A stretch of 64,000 bases of DNA from Rhodocyclales bacterium (lineage in GTDB: Bacteria; Pseudomonadota; Gammaproteobacteria; Burkholderiales; Rhodocyclaceae): the NCBI GenBank assembly GCA_016235025.1, contig JACRMV010000001.1:62001-126000 (forward strand), written 5' to 3'. Of the stretch, positions 33,172 through 45,753 are shown in pieces (the first letter of the stretch is position 1; the number at the start of each line of letters is the position of its first letter). The notes beneath the pieces were generated by a model. The model saw only the letters and a list, made by a program, of their open reading frames with translations. It was not told the origin of the DNA and did no database searches. The position numbers and the translations under genes were made by a program.

Positions 33172-33250
33172 GGCAAGGTGAATTGGGATGAACGAAAAGT
33201 TCGGCGATGGTATCATGCGAGCCTTGTTCAACTGCGAGTCACAGACTGCC

Positions 33251-33838
33251 ATGCGGCAAGCCGACGTCTCCCGCAACACCCTCGAAACCCGTATTCGTGT
33301 GGCATTGAATCTCGATGGCACGGGCGTGGCAAAACTGTCCACCGGCGTCGGGTTTTTCGACCACATGCTGGATCAGATTGCTCGTCATGGCCTGATCGAC
33401 CTGACGGTCGAAGCGGTGGGCGATCTGCATATCGACGCCCATCACACCGTGGAAGATGTCGGCATCACGTTGGGCCAGGCGCTAGCCCAGGCGCTGGGCG
33501 ACAAGAAAGGCCTGCGCCGCTACGGCCACGCCTATGTGCCGCTCGACGAGGCCTTGTCGCGGGTGGTGGTCGATCTTTCCGGGCGGCCTGGGTTGGTATT
33601 CAACGTGTCGTTCACCCGCGCTGCGATTGGCGAGTTCGATGTTGACCTGATCCACGAGTTTTTTCAGGGCCTGGTGAATCACGCGGGCATCACGTTGCAC
33701 ATTGATGCACTGCGTGGTGACAATTCCCACCATCAGGCCGAGACGGTATTCAAGGCCTTTGCCCGTGCCTTGCGCATGGCTTGTGAAGTCGATGCGCGAG
33801 CCGTCAATGCCATTCCTTCGACCAAGGGCGCACTCTGA
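33251..33838 (+). CDS. hisB: Imidazoleglycerol-phosphate dehydratase
   Basis: [39 protein letters not shown]. Confidence 0.97.
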   Translation: MRQADVSRNTLETRIRVALNLDGTGVAKLSTGVGFFDHMLDQIARHGLIDLTVEAVGDLHIDAHHTVEDVGITLGQALAQALGDKKGLRRYGHAYVPLDEALSRVVVDLSGRPGLVFNVSFTRAAIGEFDVDLIHEFFQGLVNHAGITLHIDALRGDNSHHQAETVFKAFARALRMACEVDARAVNAIPSTKGAL

Positions 33839-33851
33839 TCCCTGTCCGACC

Positions 33852-34490
33852 ATGACTACCGTGGCTGTTGTCGATTACGGCATGGGCAATCTGCGCTCCG
33901 TGGCCAAGGCGCTCGAGCATGTTGCGCCGGATGCCGAGGTGCGGGTTACCGCCAATGCCGCCGAGATTGCTGCGGCCGAGCGTGTGGTGGTGCCAGGGCA
34001 GGGTGCGATGCCGGATTGCATGCGGGCACTGTCGGAGCGCGGGTTGCGCGAGGCGATCGTGCGCGCGGCACGCGAAAAACCCTTTCTCGGCATCTGTGTC
34101 GGTTTGCAAATGTTGTTTGGACACGCAGAAGAAGGCAATGTAACGGGCCTCGATGTTTTCCCCGGGCGTGTGCCGCGTTTTCCGTCGGAGTGCATGCACG
34201 CGGCCGATGGTTCGCGCCTGAAAGTGCCGCACATGGGCTGGAACCAGGTGCGGCAGGTGAACCCGCATCCGCTCTGGAACGGCATTGCCGATGCCACGCG
34301 ATTTTATTTCGTGCATAGCTATTATGTCGCGCCGACCGATGCGGCCTGCATCATTGGCGAGACCGATTACGGTATTTCCTTTACCAGCGCCATTGCCCGC
34401 GATAACATCTTCGCGGTGCAGTTCCATCCGGAAAAAAGCGCCCAGGCGGGTCTTGCCATGCTGGGTAATTTCATGCGCTGGAACCCGTAA
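33852..34490 (+). CDS. hisH: Imidazole glycerol phosphate synthase subunit HisH
   Basis: [44 protein letters not shown]. Confidence 0.97.
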   Translation: MTTVAVVDYGMGNLRSVAKALEHVAPDAEVRVTANAAEIAAAERVVVPGQGAMPDCMRALSERGLREAIVRAAREKPFLGICVGLQMLFGHAEEGNVTGLDVFPGRVPRFPSECMHAADGSRLKVPHMGWNQVRQVNPHPLWNGIADATRFYFVHSYYVAPTDAACIIGETDYGISFTSAIARDNIFAVQFHPEKSAQAGLAMLGNFMRWNP

Positions 34491-34539
34491 CGGGCTATTT
34501 TGATTCAAATTTCGTTCAACTCCCTGTCTCTTATTTTCT

Positions 34540-35283
34540 ATGCTGCTGATACCTGCAATTGATCTGAAAGATGGTCACTGCGTCCGTCTCAAACAGGGCG
34601 CGATGGAAGATGCCACGGTGTTCTCGGAAGACCCGGCGGCGATGGCACGGCACTGGATCGACCAGGGCGCACGACGCCTGCATCTGGTCGATCTGAATGG
34701 CGCTTTCGCCGGAAAACCGAAAAACGCTGCGGCGATCAAGGCGATTCTTGACGAAGTGGGCGACGAGATTCCCGTGCAACTGGGCGGTGGCATTCGCGAT
34801 CTGGATACCATCGCGCGCTGCCTGGATGACGGCCTCAGCTACGTCATCATTGGCACGGCGGCAGTGAAGAGCCCCGGCTTTTTACATGATGCCTGCGGCG
34901 CTTTCCCTGGCCATATCATCGTTGGACTGGATGCCAGGGATGGCAAGGTGGCGGTTGATGGCTGGTCGAAGCTGACCGGACACGATGTCATCGATCTGGC
35001 AAAGAAGTTCGAGGGCTACGGCGTCGAAGCTGTGGTCTACACCGATATCGGGCGTGACGGCATGCTCTCCGGCGTGAATATCGAGGCTACCGTCAAGCTC
35101 GCGCAAGCGTTGTCGATTCCCGTTATCGCCAGCGGCGGCATTGCCAGCCTGAAAGACATCGAGGCCTTGTGCAAGGTGGCCGACGAAGGCATCGTGGGCG
35201 CCATTACCGGCCGCGCGATTTATGAAGGCACGCTGGATTTCAGGAAGGCCCAGGCGGCGGCGGACAAGCTGTCCGGACTTTGA
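34540..35283 (+). CDS. hisA: ProFAR isomerase
   Basis: [32 protein letters not shown]. Confidence 0.97.
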   Translation: MLLIPAIDLKDGHCVRLKQGAMEDATVFSEDPAAMARHWIDQGARRLHLVDLNGAFAGKPKNAAAIKAILDEVGDEIPVQLGGGIRDLDTIARCLDDGLSYVIIGTAAVKSPGFLHDACGAFPGHIIVGLDARDGKVAVDGWSKLTGHDVIDLAKKFEGYGVEAVVYTDIGRDGMLSGVNIEATVKLAQALSIPVIASGGIASLKDIEALCKVADEGIVGAITGRAIYEGTLDFRKAQAAADKLSGL

Positions 35284-35292
35284 GAGGCGTAA

Positions 35293-36051
35293 ATGCTGGC
35301 CAAGCGCATCATTCCCTGTCTCGACGTCAATGCCGGCCGCGTGGTCAAAGGCATCAATTTCGTCGAGCTGCGCGATGCCGGCGATCCGGTCGAAATCGCG
35401 CGGCGCTATGACGAGCAGGGCGCCGACGAAATTACCTTTCTTGACATCACGGCGAGTTCGGAAGATCGCGGCATCATCCTGCATATCATCGAGGCGGTGG
35501 CCTCGCAAGTGTTCATCCCGCTCACTGTCGGCGGCGGTGTGCGCGAGGTGGCGGATGTGCGGCGCTTGCTCAATGCCGGCGCCGACAAGGTGAGCATGAA
35601 TACGGCGGCGGTGAATAATCCGCAACTGGTGGCGGACGCAGCGGCCAAGGTTGGCTCGCAGTGTATCGTGGTGGCGATTGATGCGAAGCAGACGAGCCAC
35701 GGCAAGTGGGAAGTTTTCACCCACGGCGGACGCAAGAATGTCGGGCTTGATGCGATTGAGTGGGCGCAACGTGTTGCCGCGCTGGGGGCGGGGGAGATTC
35801 TGCTCACCAGCATGGATCGCGATGGCACAAAAGCGGGCTTCGATCTGGCGCTGACGCGCGCCGTTGCCGATGCAGTAAGCATTCCGGTGATCGCCAGCGG
35901 CGGCGTCGGAAATTTGCAGCATCTGGCGGATGGCGTCACCAAGGGGCGCGCGGACGCCGTGCTGGCGGCGAGTATTTTTCATTACGGCGAATACACGGTG
36001 CGCCAGGCCAAGGACTACATGCAGCAACGGGGCATCGAGGTGCGGCTGTGA
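35293..36051 (+). CDS. hisF: Imidazole glycerol phosphate synthase subunit HisF
   Basis: [52 protein letters not shown]. Confidence 0.97.
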   Translation: MLAKRIIPCLDVNAGRVVKGINFVELRDAGDPVEIARRYDEQGADEITFLDITASSEDRGIILHIIEAVASQVFIPLTVGGGVREVADVRRLLNAGADKVSMNTAAVNNPQLVADAAAKVGSQCIVVAIDAKQTSHGKWEVFTHGGRKNVGLDAIEWAQRVAALGAGEILLTSMDRDGTKAGFDLALTRAVADAVSIPVIASGGVGNLQHLADGVTKGRADAVLAASIFHYGEYTVRQAKDYMQQRGIEVRL

Positions 36052-36428
36052 GCTGGCTGGACGAGATCAAATGGGACGAGGCAGGCCTGGTGCCGGCGAT
36101 TGCTCAGGATGCAGACAGCGGCGCGGTGCTGATGGTGGCGTGGATGAACCGCGAGTCGCTGGCGCTGACGGCCAGTGAAGGCCGTGCAATTTACTGGTCG
36201 CGCTCACGCAACCGGCTGTGGCGCAAGGGGGAAGAGTCCGGCCATGTGCAGTGGGTCAGGGAAATCCGGCTGGATTGCGATAGCGATGTGGTGTTGCTGA
36301 AAGTGGAACAAGTATCAGGCATGGCCTGTCATACTGGCCGGAAGAGTTGTTTCTTCCGGCGCCTGGAGAACGGAGAATGGGCCACGGTCGATCCGATACT
36401 GCGTGACCCCAAGGAGATTTACAAATGA
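36048..36428 (+). CDS. hisI: Phosphoribosyl-AMP cyclohydrolase
   Basis: GTG start overlapping his[37 protein letters not shown]. Confidence 0.96.
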   Translation: MSWLDEIKWDEAGLVPAIAQDADSGAVLMVAWMNRESLALTASEGRAIYWSRSRNRLWRKGEESGHVQWVREIRLDCDSDVVLLKVEQVSGMACHTGRKSCFFRRLENGEWATVDPILRDPKEIYK

Positions 36429-36748
36429 TCGATACCGAAGTGTTGCATCGCCTGCAGGCAACCTTGCTTGAACGCAAAGGCGCGCCGCCCGATTCTTCCT
36501 ATGTCGCCAGCCTGTATGCCAAGGGCGTGGACTCGATCTGCAAGAAGGTGATTGAAGAGGCGGCGGAAACTCTCATGGCAGCCAAGGATGGCGACCGCCT
36601 GCATCTGGTGCGCGAGGTGGCCGATATTTTGTTTCACAGTATGGTGTTGCTCACCCATTTCGATCTCGGCATCGATGATGTCCTCGCCGAACTACGCCGG
36701 CGCGAGGGGATTTCAGGGTTGGACGAGAAAAAGAGCCGGGGTTCCTGA
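36425..36748 (+). CDS. hisE: Phosphoribosyl-ATP pyrophosphatase
   Basis: [48 protein letters not shown]. Confidence 0.95.
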   Translation: MIDTEVLHRLQATLLERKGAPPDSSYVASLYAKGVDSICKKVIEEAAETLMAAKDGDRLHLVREVADILFHSMVLLTHFDLGIDDVLAELRRREGISGLDEKKSRGS

Positions 36749-36750
36749 GC

Positions 36751-37110
36751 ATGAGTGACTGCGTTTTCTGCAAAATAGTCCGTGGTGAAATTCCATCGAA
36801 CAAGATTTATGAAGATGAGGAGATTTTCGCCTTTCACGATATTCACCCCCAGGCTCCGGTGCATTTCATGATCGTGCCGAAGCGGCACATCGCTTCTCTG
36901 GATGATGTCACCATGGAACACCAGCAGGTGCTGGGCCGGATTCTCGCCAAAGCCGGTGAGTTGGCGAAAGGCCAGGGCTTGAATGACGGCTTTCGCACCA
37001 TCATCAACACGGGAAGGGTAGCGCAACAGGAGGTGTATCATCTCCATGTTCATATTTTGGGTGGCTCCGATCCGTTGGGACCGATGTTGCGGCGAACGCA
37101 CAGCCTTTAA
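36751..37110 (+). CDS. hinT: HIT family purine nucleoside phosphoramidase
   Basis: [37 protein letters not shown]. Confidence 0.93.
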   Translation: MSDCVFCKIVRGEIPSNKIYEDEEIFAFHDIHPQAPVHFMIVPKRHIASLDDVTMEHQQVLGRILAKAGELAKGQGLNDGFRTIINTGRVAQQEVYHLHVHILGGSDPLGPMLRRTHSL

Positions 37111-37120
37111 GGAGAAAATC

Positions 37121-37345
37121 ATGGGAAGCTTGAGTATCTGGCATTGGTTGATCGTCCTGGTAATCGTCATGATGGTGTTTGGCACCAAGAAACTGCGGAA
37201 CATTGGTTCCGATCTTGGCGGTGCGGTCAAGGGATTCAAGGACGGCATGAAGGAAGGCGCCGTAGATACGCCCGTGCCGCCGTCGCAACAGGTGACGGGC
37301 CAGACCATCGACGTCGAAGCACAGCGGGAACACACCAAGCCCTGA
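37121..37345 (+). CDS. tatA: Sec-independent translocase subunit TatA
   Basis: [40 protein letters not shown]. Confidence 0.95.
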   Translation: MGSLSIWHWLIVLVIVMMVFGTKKLRNIGSDLGGAVKGFKDGMKEGAVDTPVPPSQQVTGQTIDVEAQREHTKP

Positions 37346-37429
37346 AACGGTTGCGCCTGATTCGGACGGTGTTGCCTGAAGGCCTGTTGCGCCCGGTTGT
37401 CCTGCGGTTATTTTCCGGATTTTTGAGTC

Positions 37430-37852
37430 ATGTTTGATGTTGGTTTGTCCGAATTGATGGTGATTGGCGTGGTGGCGCTGGTGGTCATCGGTCCTGAGCG
37501 TCTGCCCAAAGTGGCGCGCACGGCGGGTTTGTTGCTCGGCCGGTTGCAGCGTTATGTCAGCGATGTCAAGGCGGATATCAACCGTGAAATCCAGCTTGAC
37601 GAGCTGAAAAAACTTCAGCGGGAAGTTGCAGAACAGGCCGATCAGACGGCGGCTTCAGTACGTCATGAAGTAGGCGAACTTGAATCCACACTCCAAAACT
37701 CTATTGCTCCGCCTCAAGTGGTTACCGGAACTGCTGCAGAGCCCGCTGTGCTGCCTGCCGCCGTGTCGTCAGGGCCGACTTTTTCCGGGAGCGCACCGGA
37801 AAAACCCACGACAGTTGCGGAGGCTCCAGCGACCGAGCCGAAAAAATCCTGA
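37430..37852 (+). CDS. tatB: Sec-independent translocase subunit TatB
   Basis: MFDVGLSELMVIGVVALVVIGPERLPKVART. Confidence 0.95.
   Translation: MFDVGLSELMVIGVVALVVIGPERLPKVARTAGLLLGRLQRYVSDVKADINREIQLDELKKLQREVAEQADQTAASVRHEVGELESTLQNSIAPPQVVTGTAAEPAVLPAAVSSGPTFSGSAPEKPTTVAEAPATEPKKS
37757..37785 (-). repeat. Dispersed repeat variant inside tatB (SSGPTF)
   Basis: Minus strand AAAAAGTCGGCCCTGACGACACGGCGG. Confidence 0.6.
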
Positions 37853-38589
37853 TGATCGACGACCAGGAAAGTTTTTTCTCCCACCTGGTTGAACTGCGCG
37901 ACCGGCTGATCCGGATATTGATCGCGCTGGTCGTGGCTTTTGTGCCGCTGGCGTTCTTCGCCCGTGAACTCTATTCCATCCTCGCCGCGCCCTTGCTGGC
38001 GACCTTGCCGGCCGGAGGCACGATGATCGCGACCGATGTGGTCGGTGTTTTCATGGTGCCGATGAAAGTCGCCCTGATGGTGGCCTTCCTCGTGGTGCTG
38101 CCCTATATCCTGTACCAGATATGGGCTTTTGTCGCGCCCGGGCTGTATGCGCACGAGAGGCATCTGGCGCTGCCGCTTCTGGCTGCCTCGGTGCTGTTGT
38201 TTTTCACCGGCATGGCTTTCGCCTATTTTGCTTTCTTCCCGATGGTCTTCGGCTTCATGTCGAAGTTCGCACCGGCGGGCGTGACCTGGATGACGGATAT
38301 CGAGAAATACTTTTCCTTTGTCCTCACCATGTTCCTCGCGTTTGGCGCCACTTTCGAGGTGCCGGTGATCGTGATCGTACTGGTTCGGGTGGGTGTGGTC
38401 AGTGTGGCCACGTTGCGTGAATGGCGGCCTTACGTCATCGTCGGTGCTTTTGTCGTTGGCGCCATTTTTACGCCACCCGACGTCATTTCCCAATTCATGA
38501 TGGCCGTGCCGCTGTGGCTGCTCTATGAATTGGGAATGGTGCTGGCGAATTTCATTGGCCGCGCAGCGGCGCCCCAAGCTGCCGATTAA
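37852..38589 (+). CDS. tatC: Sec-independent translocase subunit TatC
   Basis: FFSHLVELRDRLIRILIALVV; multi-TM TatC pattern. Confidence 0.96.
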   Translation: MIDDQESFFSHLVELRDRLIRILIALVVAFVPLAFFARELYSILAAPLLATLPAGGTMIATDVVGVFMVPMKVALMVAFLVVLPYILYQIWAFVAPGLYAHERHLALPLLAASVLLFFTGMAFAYFAFFPMVFGFMSKFAPAGVTWMTDIEKYFSFVLTMFLAFGATFEVPVIVIVLVRVGVVSVATLREWRPYVIVGAFVVGAIFTPPDVISQFMMAVPLWLLYELGMVLANFIGRAAAPQAAD

Positions 38590-39764
38590 CGCGCTTCTTC
38601 CGGTTGCGGCTTGGGTCGCCTGCCGATGACAACATCCGCAGCAAATTCCCGGCCCTCGCGTCGCAGCGTCAAGCGGGCGGGTTTACCCGGAGCCAATGCG
38701 GCGATCAGCGCCAGCATCGACTGGGCATCCTTCACCGGCTTCTCGGCAACACGCAGCAACACGTCGCCCGGCTTGATGCCCGCGTTGTCTGCCGGGCTGC
38801 CGCGCATGACCCCGGCTATCAGGGCGCCCTGGGTATCAGGCAGCTTGAATGATTCAGCCAGCTCGGGCGTGATTTCCTGCACTTCGACGCCAATCCAGCC
38901 ACGGGTCACCGCGCCGTTTTTCAGTATCTGGTCCATCACGTTTTTTGCCAGCGAGACCGGAATGGCGAAGCCGATGCCCATCGAGCCGCCGCTTTGTGAG
39001 TAAATCGCGGTGTTGATGCCGATCAGATAACCGTTGGTGTCGATCAGTGCGCCGCCAGAATTACCCGGATTGATCGCGGCGTCAGTCTGGATGAAGTTTT
39101 CGAAGGTATTGATGCCCAGATGCGAGCGCCCCAGCGCCGAGACGATGCCTGAGGTGACGGTTTGTCCGACGCCGAAAGGATTGCCGATGGCAAGCACGGT
39201 ATCGCCTACGCGCAGGCTGTCGCTGTTGCCAAAGGTGATCACCGGCAGTTTGTGGTCGGTGGCGATGCGCAGTACGGCCAGATCGGATTCAGGGTCGGAA
39301 CCGATGACGCGCGCTTTATATTTGTGACCATCGTTGCTGGCAACCTCGATCTCGTCGGCGCTTTCAATGACATGGTAATTGGTCAGGATGTAGCCGTCGG
39401 CCGAGACCACGACACCGCTGCCCAAGCCCGCGCGCCGTTGGGGCGCTGCGCCATACTGATCGCCAAAGAAATGGCGGAACAGCGGATCGTTGAGCAGTGG
39501 CGGGCGTGGCGCCTTGACCTCCTGGCTGGTATAGATAAACACCACGGCGGGAGATGCTTTTTGTGCCGCGTCGGCAAACGAGCCGGGGCGACGAACATCG
39601 CTGCCGGCTGGCGCTTCGACGATGGTTGCCGTGCTGCTGGTGATGGTGGTGGCTACCGGCCAGAAATTCAGCCACTCGGGTTTGAGTGTCTTGACGGCAA
39701 ACAGGAGGGCAACGCACAGTGTGACAGTTTGGGCAAAGGTGAGCCAAAGTCGGTGCATAATCAT
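38586..39764 (-). CDS. Trypsin-like serine protease with PDZ domain (DegQ/DegS type)
   Basis: [44 protein letters not shown]-terminal PDZ. Confidence 0.94.
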   Translation of the reverse strand: MIMHRLWLTFAQTVTLCVALLFAVKTLKPEWLNFWPVATTITSSTATIVEAPAGSDVRRPGSFADAAQKASPAVVFIYTSQEVKAPRPPLLNDPLFRHFFGDQYGAAPQRRAGLGSGVVVSADGYILTNYHVIESADEIEVASNDGHKYKARVIGSDPESDLAVLRIATDHKLPVITFGNSDSLRVGDTVLAIGNPFGVGQTVTSGIVSALGRSHLGINTFENFIQTDAAINPGNSGGALIDTNGYLIGINTAIYSQSGGSMGIGFAIPVSLAKNVMDQILKNGAVTRGWIGVEVQEITPELAESFKLPDTQGALIAGVMRGSPADNAGIKPGDVLLRVAEKPVKDAQSMLALIAALAPGKPARLTLRREGREFAADVVIGRRPKPQPEEAR

Positions 39765-39792
39765 CGATCGGGTTCCACAGAGGATTAAAAGA

Positions 39793-40539
39793 ATGCAGCG
39801 CGAAGAATTACGGAGCTATCTGGACGTCTTGCTGGATGCGGCGCGCTTTCGCGATTATTGCCCAAACGGGTTGCAAGTGGAAGGGCGGGCCGAGATCCGG
39901 CGTGTGGTTTGCGGTGTCACCGCCAGCCAGGCGCTGGTTGATGCGGCTATTGAACGCCAGGCCGATGCCTTGCTGGTGCATCACGGCTGGTTCTGGAAAG
40001 GCGAGGATGGCCGCGTCAGCGGTTACCGCAAGCAGCGGCTGGCCAGCCTGCTGGCGCATGACATCAGTCTTTTCGCCTACCACCTGCCGCTCGATGCCCA
40101 CCCGACGCTGGGCAACAACGCGCAGCTCGCTCTGCGACTGGGCTGGCAGATCACCGGACGTTTTGCCGAGCAGGAGATCGGTTTCGTCGGCGTTCCGCCA
40201 GCACCGACTTTTGCGGGTGAGCTGGCCTTGCAGGTCGAGATGCAGTTGGGGCGAAAACCTTTGCTGGTAGGCGCACCTGCCCGCGAAGTGAAGCGCATCG
40301 CCTGGTGCAGCGGCGGTGCGCAGAGTTATTTCGAGGACGCGCTGGCCACCGGCGCCGATATTTTTGTATCCGGTGAAATATCCGAGCAGACCGTACATCT
40401 GGCCCGAGAAACCGGCATGGCCTACCTTGCCGCCGGACACCATGCCACCGAACGCTATGGTGTTATGGCCCTCGGCGCACATGTGCAGCAGACCTGCGGC
40501 ATCGAATGCATGTTCGTCGATATCGACAACCCGGTTTAA
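39793..40539 (+). CDS. Nif3-like dinuclear metal centre protein
   Basis: [59 protein letters not shown]. Confidence 0.93.
   Translation: MQREELRSYLDVLLDAARFRDYCPNGLQVEGRAEIRRVVCGVTASQALVDAAIERQADALLVHHGWFWKGEDGRVSGYRKQRLASLLAHDISLFAYHLPLDAHPTLGNNAQLALRLGWQITGRFAEQEIGFVGVPPAPTFAGELALQVEMQLGRKPLLVGAPAREVKRIAWCSGGAQSYFEDALATGADIFVSGEISEQTVHLARETGMAYLAAGHHATERYGVMALGAHVQQTCGIECMFVDIDNPV
40189..40213 (-). repeat. Dispersed repeat copy inside the Nif3-like gene (PPAPTF)
   Basis: Minus strand AAAAGTCGGTGCTGGCGGAACGCCG. Confidence 0.75.
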
Positions 40540-40546
40540 GCCTCCC

Positions 40547-41056
40547 TTATTGCAGCCGGAAACTGACGGGTAGCAGGGTTTGACGAGGATTGCCGGGCAG
40601 CGCTCCAATATGGCCGGCGGCGGCCAGGGCCGCCTGGTCGAGCAGCGGATGGCCGGAACTCCTGGCAATTTCCATCGTGATGATGCGGCCGTCATCGGCC
40701 AGCGTCAGCAGCAGCACGACTTCACCCTCGAGTCCGGCGGCGATGGCTTCCGGTGGATAAAAAAGATGTTTCGACAACGCGCTCTGCGCCCGCTGCAACG
40801 CGACGCCACGCATTTTTTTCGGCGCCGCCACCGCGGCTGGCGTGGACGATGCCGACGTTGCGGGAGCCACCGCATCCGCTGGCTGTGCTTCGGTACTCAC
40901 AGCATCGATCGGCGAGGCCGGTAGCGCAGGTGGCAGGAGGCGGGCTTCGAGGCGGGGCTGGCGCGGGGGTGGCGTCCGGCCGGCGAGCCACGCCGGAGCG
41001 AAGATAAATGCAAAATGCAAAAAGAGACTGGTCAGCAGGGCGAAATGAAGCGGCAT
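40547..41056 (-). CDS. TonB-like energy transducer
   Basis: N-terminal TM helix, Pro-rich linker, C-terminal TonB-like domain (GLEGEVVLLLTLADDGRIITMEIARSSGHPLLDQAALAAA). Confidence 0.8.
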   Translation of the reverse strand: MPLHFALLTSLFLHFAFIFAPAWLAGRTPPPRQPRLEARLLPPALPASPIDAVSTEAQPADAVAPATSASSTPAAVAAPKKMRGVALQRAQSALSKHLFYPPEAIAAGLEGEVVLLLTLADDGRIITMEIARSSGHPLLDQAALAAAGHIGALPGNPRQTLLPVSFRLQ

Positions 41057-41106
41057 TGCGCCAATTTTAAGAGACTCGGCTGTGAAACGCTCTTTATAAT
41101 TCGCGC

Positions 41107-42207
41107 ATGAAAACTCTTTGCGCCCTGTTGCTTGTCATTGGCTCTCTTGCCCTGCCGGCTGTGGCTGCCGGATTGCCGGATCGGATCACCTTTTCCGTTG
41201 CCCTTGAGCGCGGCGATCTGCCTCTGGCGCGGCAATGGCTGGATGCCGGCTTGCCGCCTGACTTCGAAGGCAGCGTGATTGGCAGCGGACTGATGATCGG
41301 CGCCTGGGAAGGCAGTATTCCAATGATGGAGCTGTTCCTGGCGCACGGCGCGGATGTCAATCGGGCCAATGCCCTTGGCGAGACAGCGCTGTTACATGCG
41401 GCGTGGAAAGGACACCTTGAAGCCGTGCGCTGGTTGCTCGCGCATGGCGCGCAGGCCAATCGTCCCGGCAAGCAATGGACGGCGCTGCACTATGCCGCTT
41501 TTGCCGGTCATGCGGCGGTCGTGCGCGTCTTGCTGGAGCAGGGCGCCAATGTCGATGCGCTGTCGCCGAACGGTTCGACGCCGCTGATGATGACGGCCCG
41601 TGAAGGGCATGCCGGAATTGCGACGCAGCTGCTGGCCGCCGGCGCCCGGCGCGATATTGTCAATGACAATGGCGAGAACGCGGTGCATTGGGCGATGCGC
41701 AACAACAATCTGATCATGGCCCGCGAGATTGCCGGAAGCGAAGATTTTGCCCTTCTGGCGGCGAAGCCGGCGGCTTCCTGGGGGCGCGCGGTGCGTTCGC
41801 AGCCGGTGCCGGATCGCGCCGACATGCTGCTGGCGCAGGCGCGCAAGATGGAAGCGGCCGGAAACCGTCCGTCCGCCCTGAAGCTGTATCGCGCCGCGCT
41901 GGCGGTATTGCGCGCATCGTCGGGGCCGAGTGCATCCGCCGGACAGCGGCCGGCGACAGGCTTGGTAATCTCGGCGCAGCGCGCTGCGCCGGAGCGGCAA
42001 ACAGCGGGCTTGCGCTATGCGACCCCGGCCAGTGGTGCGGGTACGGCAAAAGCCGGCGCGGGCGAGACGGCGGCAAGCGATGACGCAGTCGAGGCGCTCC
42101 TGCACCGCGCCCGTGAATTCAGCACGGCGGGAAACCGCGCGGCAGCCCTTGGCGCCTATCGGCAGGCAGCCGCCCTGCTGCGCGGCCAGGCGCCGGTTCA
42201 TCCTTGA
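41107..42207 (+). CDS. Ankyrin-repeat protein with signal peptide and TPR-like C-terminal repeats
   Basis: Signal peptide then ANK repeats (HGADVNRANALGETALLHAAWKGHLEAVRWLLAHGAQAN...). Confidence 0.88.
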   Translation: MKTLCALLLVIGSLALPAVAAGLPDRITFSVALERGDLPLARQWLDAGLPPDFEGSVIGSGLMIGAWEGSIPMMELFLAHGADVNRANALGETALLHAAWKGHLEAVRWLLAHGAQANRPGKQWTALHYAAFAGHAAVVRVLLEQGANVDALSPNGSTPLMMTAREGHAGIATQLLAAGARRDIVNDNGENAVHWAMRNNNLIMAREIAGSEDFALLAAKPAASWGRAVRSQPVPDRADMLLAQARKMEAAGNRPSALKLYRAALAVLRASSGPSASAGQRPATGLVISAQRAAPERQTAGLRYATPASGAGTAKAGAGETAASDDAVEALLHRAREFSTAGNRAAALGAYRQAAALLRGQAPVHP

Positions 42208-42265
42208 GTCGGTAGCGAGCAGGTTTGCTCTGGAAATCCCGGTAAGCCGAAGTCAAGCAGGCGGT

Positions 42266-42889
42266 TTATTTTTTCAGCCGGCTGGCAAAGGCCTGGCGCA
42301 GCTTGATAACTTTGGGGTGCGTGACGATCTGGCAATAAGGCTGCTCGGGATGTTTCGCAAAATAGTCGCGATGGTAATTCTCGGCTGGCCAGAAAGTCGG
42401 CGCTGGCAAGACGGCGGTAACGATGGGGTCAGGCCAGATATGGGCGGCTGTGAGCTCGGCAATCAACGCTTTTGCGATGGCTTCCTGCCGGCTGTCATGG
42501 GTAAAGATTACGGAGCGGTATTGGGTGCCGACATCGTTCCCCTGCCGATTGAGTGTGGTCGGGTCATGGATGGTGAAAAAGGCTTCGAGCACGGTGCGGT
42601 AGTCGATCACGGCCGGGTCGAAGCGCGCCTGGATGACTTCGGCATGTCCGGTCTCGCCGCTGCATACACTGTCGTAGTCCGGATTATCCACATGCCCTCC
42701 GGTGTAGCCGGGGAGAATGGAATGGATGCCCGCCAGTTGCGTCAGCGCGCCCTCCAGACACCAGAAGCAGCCGCCGCCGAGGGTGGCTATCTCATTTTCT
42801 GGCGTATTTCCCTGACGCTGATGGGGCTGCGTGGCTTCGTTGGTCATGATATGCGCTCCCTCGTAGTTGGGGTTGATAGGCCCGAGCAA
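42266..42889 (-). CDS. msrA: Peptide-methionine (S)-S-oxide reductase
   Basis: ATLGGGCFWCLEGALTQLAGIHSILPGYTGG, HAEVIQARFDP, PAENYHRDYF. Confidence 0.95.
   Translation of the reverse strand: MLGPINPNYEGAHIMTNEATQPHQRQGNTPENEIATLGGGCFWCLEGALTQLAGIHSILPGYTGGHVDNPDYDSVCSGETGHAEVIQARFDPAVIDYRTVLEAFFTIHDPTTLNRQGNDVGTQYRSVIFTHDSRQEAIAKALIAELTAAHIWPDPIVTAVLPAPTFWPAENYHRDYFAKHPEQPYCQIVTHPKVIKLRQAFASRLKK
42391..42417 (+). repeat. Dispersed repeat copy inside msrA (LPAPTF)
   Basis: AGAAAGTCGGCGCTGGCAAGACGGCGG. Confidence 0.8.
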
Positions 42890-43031
42890 ATGATAGCACT
42901 TGAGGTGCGGTATCCGTTTCTATTCGCATCTGGAGCGCCTGCTGTGTTAATATTCTGCGCCGCAACAATTCTCTTCTTATATGCAGAGCGTCGTTCAGCG
43001 TTGTCCCATAGCCTTGCAACTACCTGACTTC

Positions 43032-43592
43032 ATGCCCTTACCTGTCGCCACTATTTTCCGCACACGGGTTCATACCCGGCAGATCGTCGTTGATGGATGG
43101 CGGCGCGATGATGGCCTGTGGGACATGGAAGCACGTTTGACGGATCGGAAAGATCATGACTATCCGCTGGCTTCCGGTCTACGCCGCAAGGGCGAGGCGC
43201 TTCATGACATGCGGGTGCGCATTACGATCGATCGCAGCATGGCCATTCACGACGCTGTCGTTTGTTCCGATGCCGTGCCCTATCCCGGGGGTTGCGATAC
43301 CATCGCCCCGGTTTATCGGCAACTGATTGGCATGAACTTGTTCGATGGGTTTCGCCGCAGGGTGAAAGATACCTTTGAATCCGTGCGTGGCTGTTCCCAT
43401 ATTACCGAGCTGCTCAATTTGCTGCCGACGGCGGCTATTCAGACGCTGGCCAGCGACATGAGTGATACCGAGGGTCATGTGTCAGGCGAGCAGCCATTTC
43501 AACTTGACAAGTGCCATGCACTGGCCACGACTTCGGAGACTGTGCGGCGTTACTATCCGCGCTGGTTCCGCAACACCAAGACCGGTGCCTGA
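43032..43592 (+). CDS. DUF2889 domain protein
   Basis: DGLWDMEARLTDRKDHDYPL...GCSHITELLNLLPTAAIQTLA typical of DUF2889. Confidence 0.8.
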   Translation: MPLPVATIFRTRVHTRQIVVDGWRRDDGLWDMEARLTDRKDHDYPLASGLRRKGEALHDMRVRITIDRSMAIHDAVVCSDAVPYPGGCDTIAPVYRQLIGMNLFDGFRRRVKDTFESVRGCSHITELLNLLPTAAIQTLASDMSDTEGHVSGEQPFQLDKCHALATTSETVRRYYPRWFRNTKTGA

Positions 43593-43647
43593 AGCATCAG
43601 CCACAGGCCGGCTCTAATCAACCGAGTACCAACAACAAGGAAGATGC

Positions 43648-44808
<1,161 letters not shown>

Positions 44809-44819
44809 GGAATAGAACC

Positions 44820-45713
44820 ATGTCCATTCTGATCAACAAAGACACCAAGGTCATCACCCAGGGCATCACTGGCAAGACGGGCCAGTTCCATACCGAAAAA
44901 TGCCAGGAGTACGCCAACGGCAAGAACTGTTTCGTCGCCGGCGTCAATCCGAAGAAGGCCGGCGAAAAGATTTTTGACATCCCGATTTACGGTTCGGTGA
45001 AAGAAGCCAAATCCGAAACGGGTGCTACGGTCTCCGTCATCTATGTGCCTCCCGCCGGCGCTGCCGCTGCGATCTGGGAAGCCTGCGAGGCTGATCTGGA
45101 CCTGGCGATCTGCATCACCGAAGGCATTCCGGTGCGCGATATGCTGATCGTGCGCAACAAGATGAAGCAGAAGGTCGCCGCCGGCGGCAAGGAAACCTTG
45201 CTGCTCGGCCCCAACTGCCCCGGCCTGATCACGCCCGATGAAATCAAGATCGGCATCATGCCGGGACATATCCATCGCAAGGGCCGCATCGGCGTCGTTT
45301 CCCGCTCCGGCACGCTGACGTACGAAGCGGTTGCCCAGCTTACCGAAATCGGCCTCGGCCAGTCGTCGGCGGTCGGTATCGGCGGCGACCCGATCAACGG
45401 TCTGAAGCATATCGACATCATGCGTGCCTTCAACGACGATCCCGATACCGATGCCGTCATCATGATCGGTGAAATCGGCGGCCCGGACGAAGCCGAAGCC
45501 GCGCTGTGGTGCAAGGCCAACATGAAGAAACCGATCGTTGGCTTCATCGCCGGTGTCACCGCTCCGGCCGGCAAACGCATGGGCCACGCCGGCGCGCTGA
45601 TTTCCGGCGGCGCCGATACGGCCGATGCCAAGCTCGCGATCATGGAAGAGTGCGGCTTCACGGTAACACGCAACCCGTCGGAAATGGCCAGGCTGCTCAA
45701 GGCGTTGCTGTAA
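44820..45713 (+). CDS. sucD: Succinyl-CoA ligase alpha subunit
   Basis: MSILINKDTKVITQGITGKTGQFHTEK; GPNCPGLITPDEIKIGIMPG; GHAGALISGG. Confidence 0.98.
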   Translation: MSILINKDTKVITQGITGKTGQFHTEKCQEYANGKNCFVAGVNPKKAGEKIFDIPIYGSVKEAKSETGATVSVIYVPPAGAAAAIWEACEADLDLAICITEGIPVRDMLIVRNKMKQKVAAGGKETLLLGPNCPGLITPDEIKIGIMPGHIHRKGRIGVVSRSGTLTYEAVAQLTEIGLGQSSAVGIGGDPINGLKHIDIMRAFNDDPDTDAVIMIGEIGGPDEAEAALWCKANMKKPIVGFIAGVTAPAGKRMGHAGALISGGADTADAKLAIMEECGFTVTRNPSEMARLLKALL

Positions 45714-45717
45714 GCGT

Positions 45718-45747
45718 AGAAAGTCGGCGCCGGCGACACGCCGGCTG
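45718..45747 (+). repeat. Dispersed repeat copy between sucD and its terminator, with perfect hairpin
   Basis: AGAAAGTCGGCGCCGGCGACACGCCGGCTG; GCCGGCG-ACA-CGCCGGC dyad. Confidence 0.85.
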
Positions 45748-45753
45748 TCCTGG

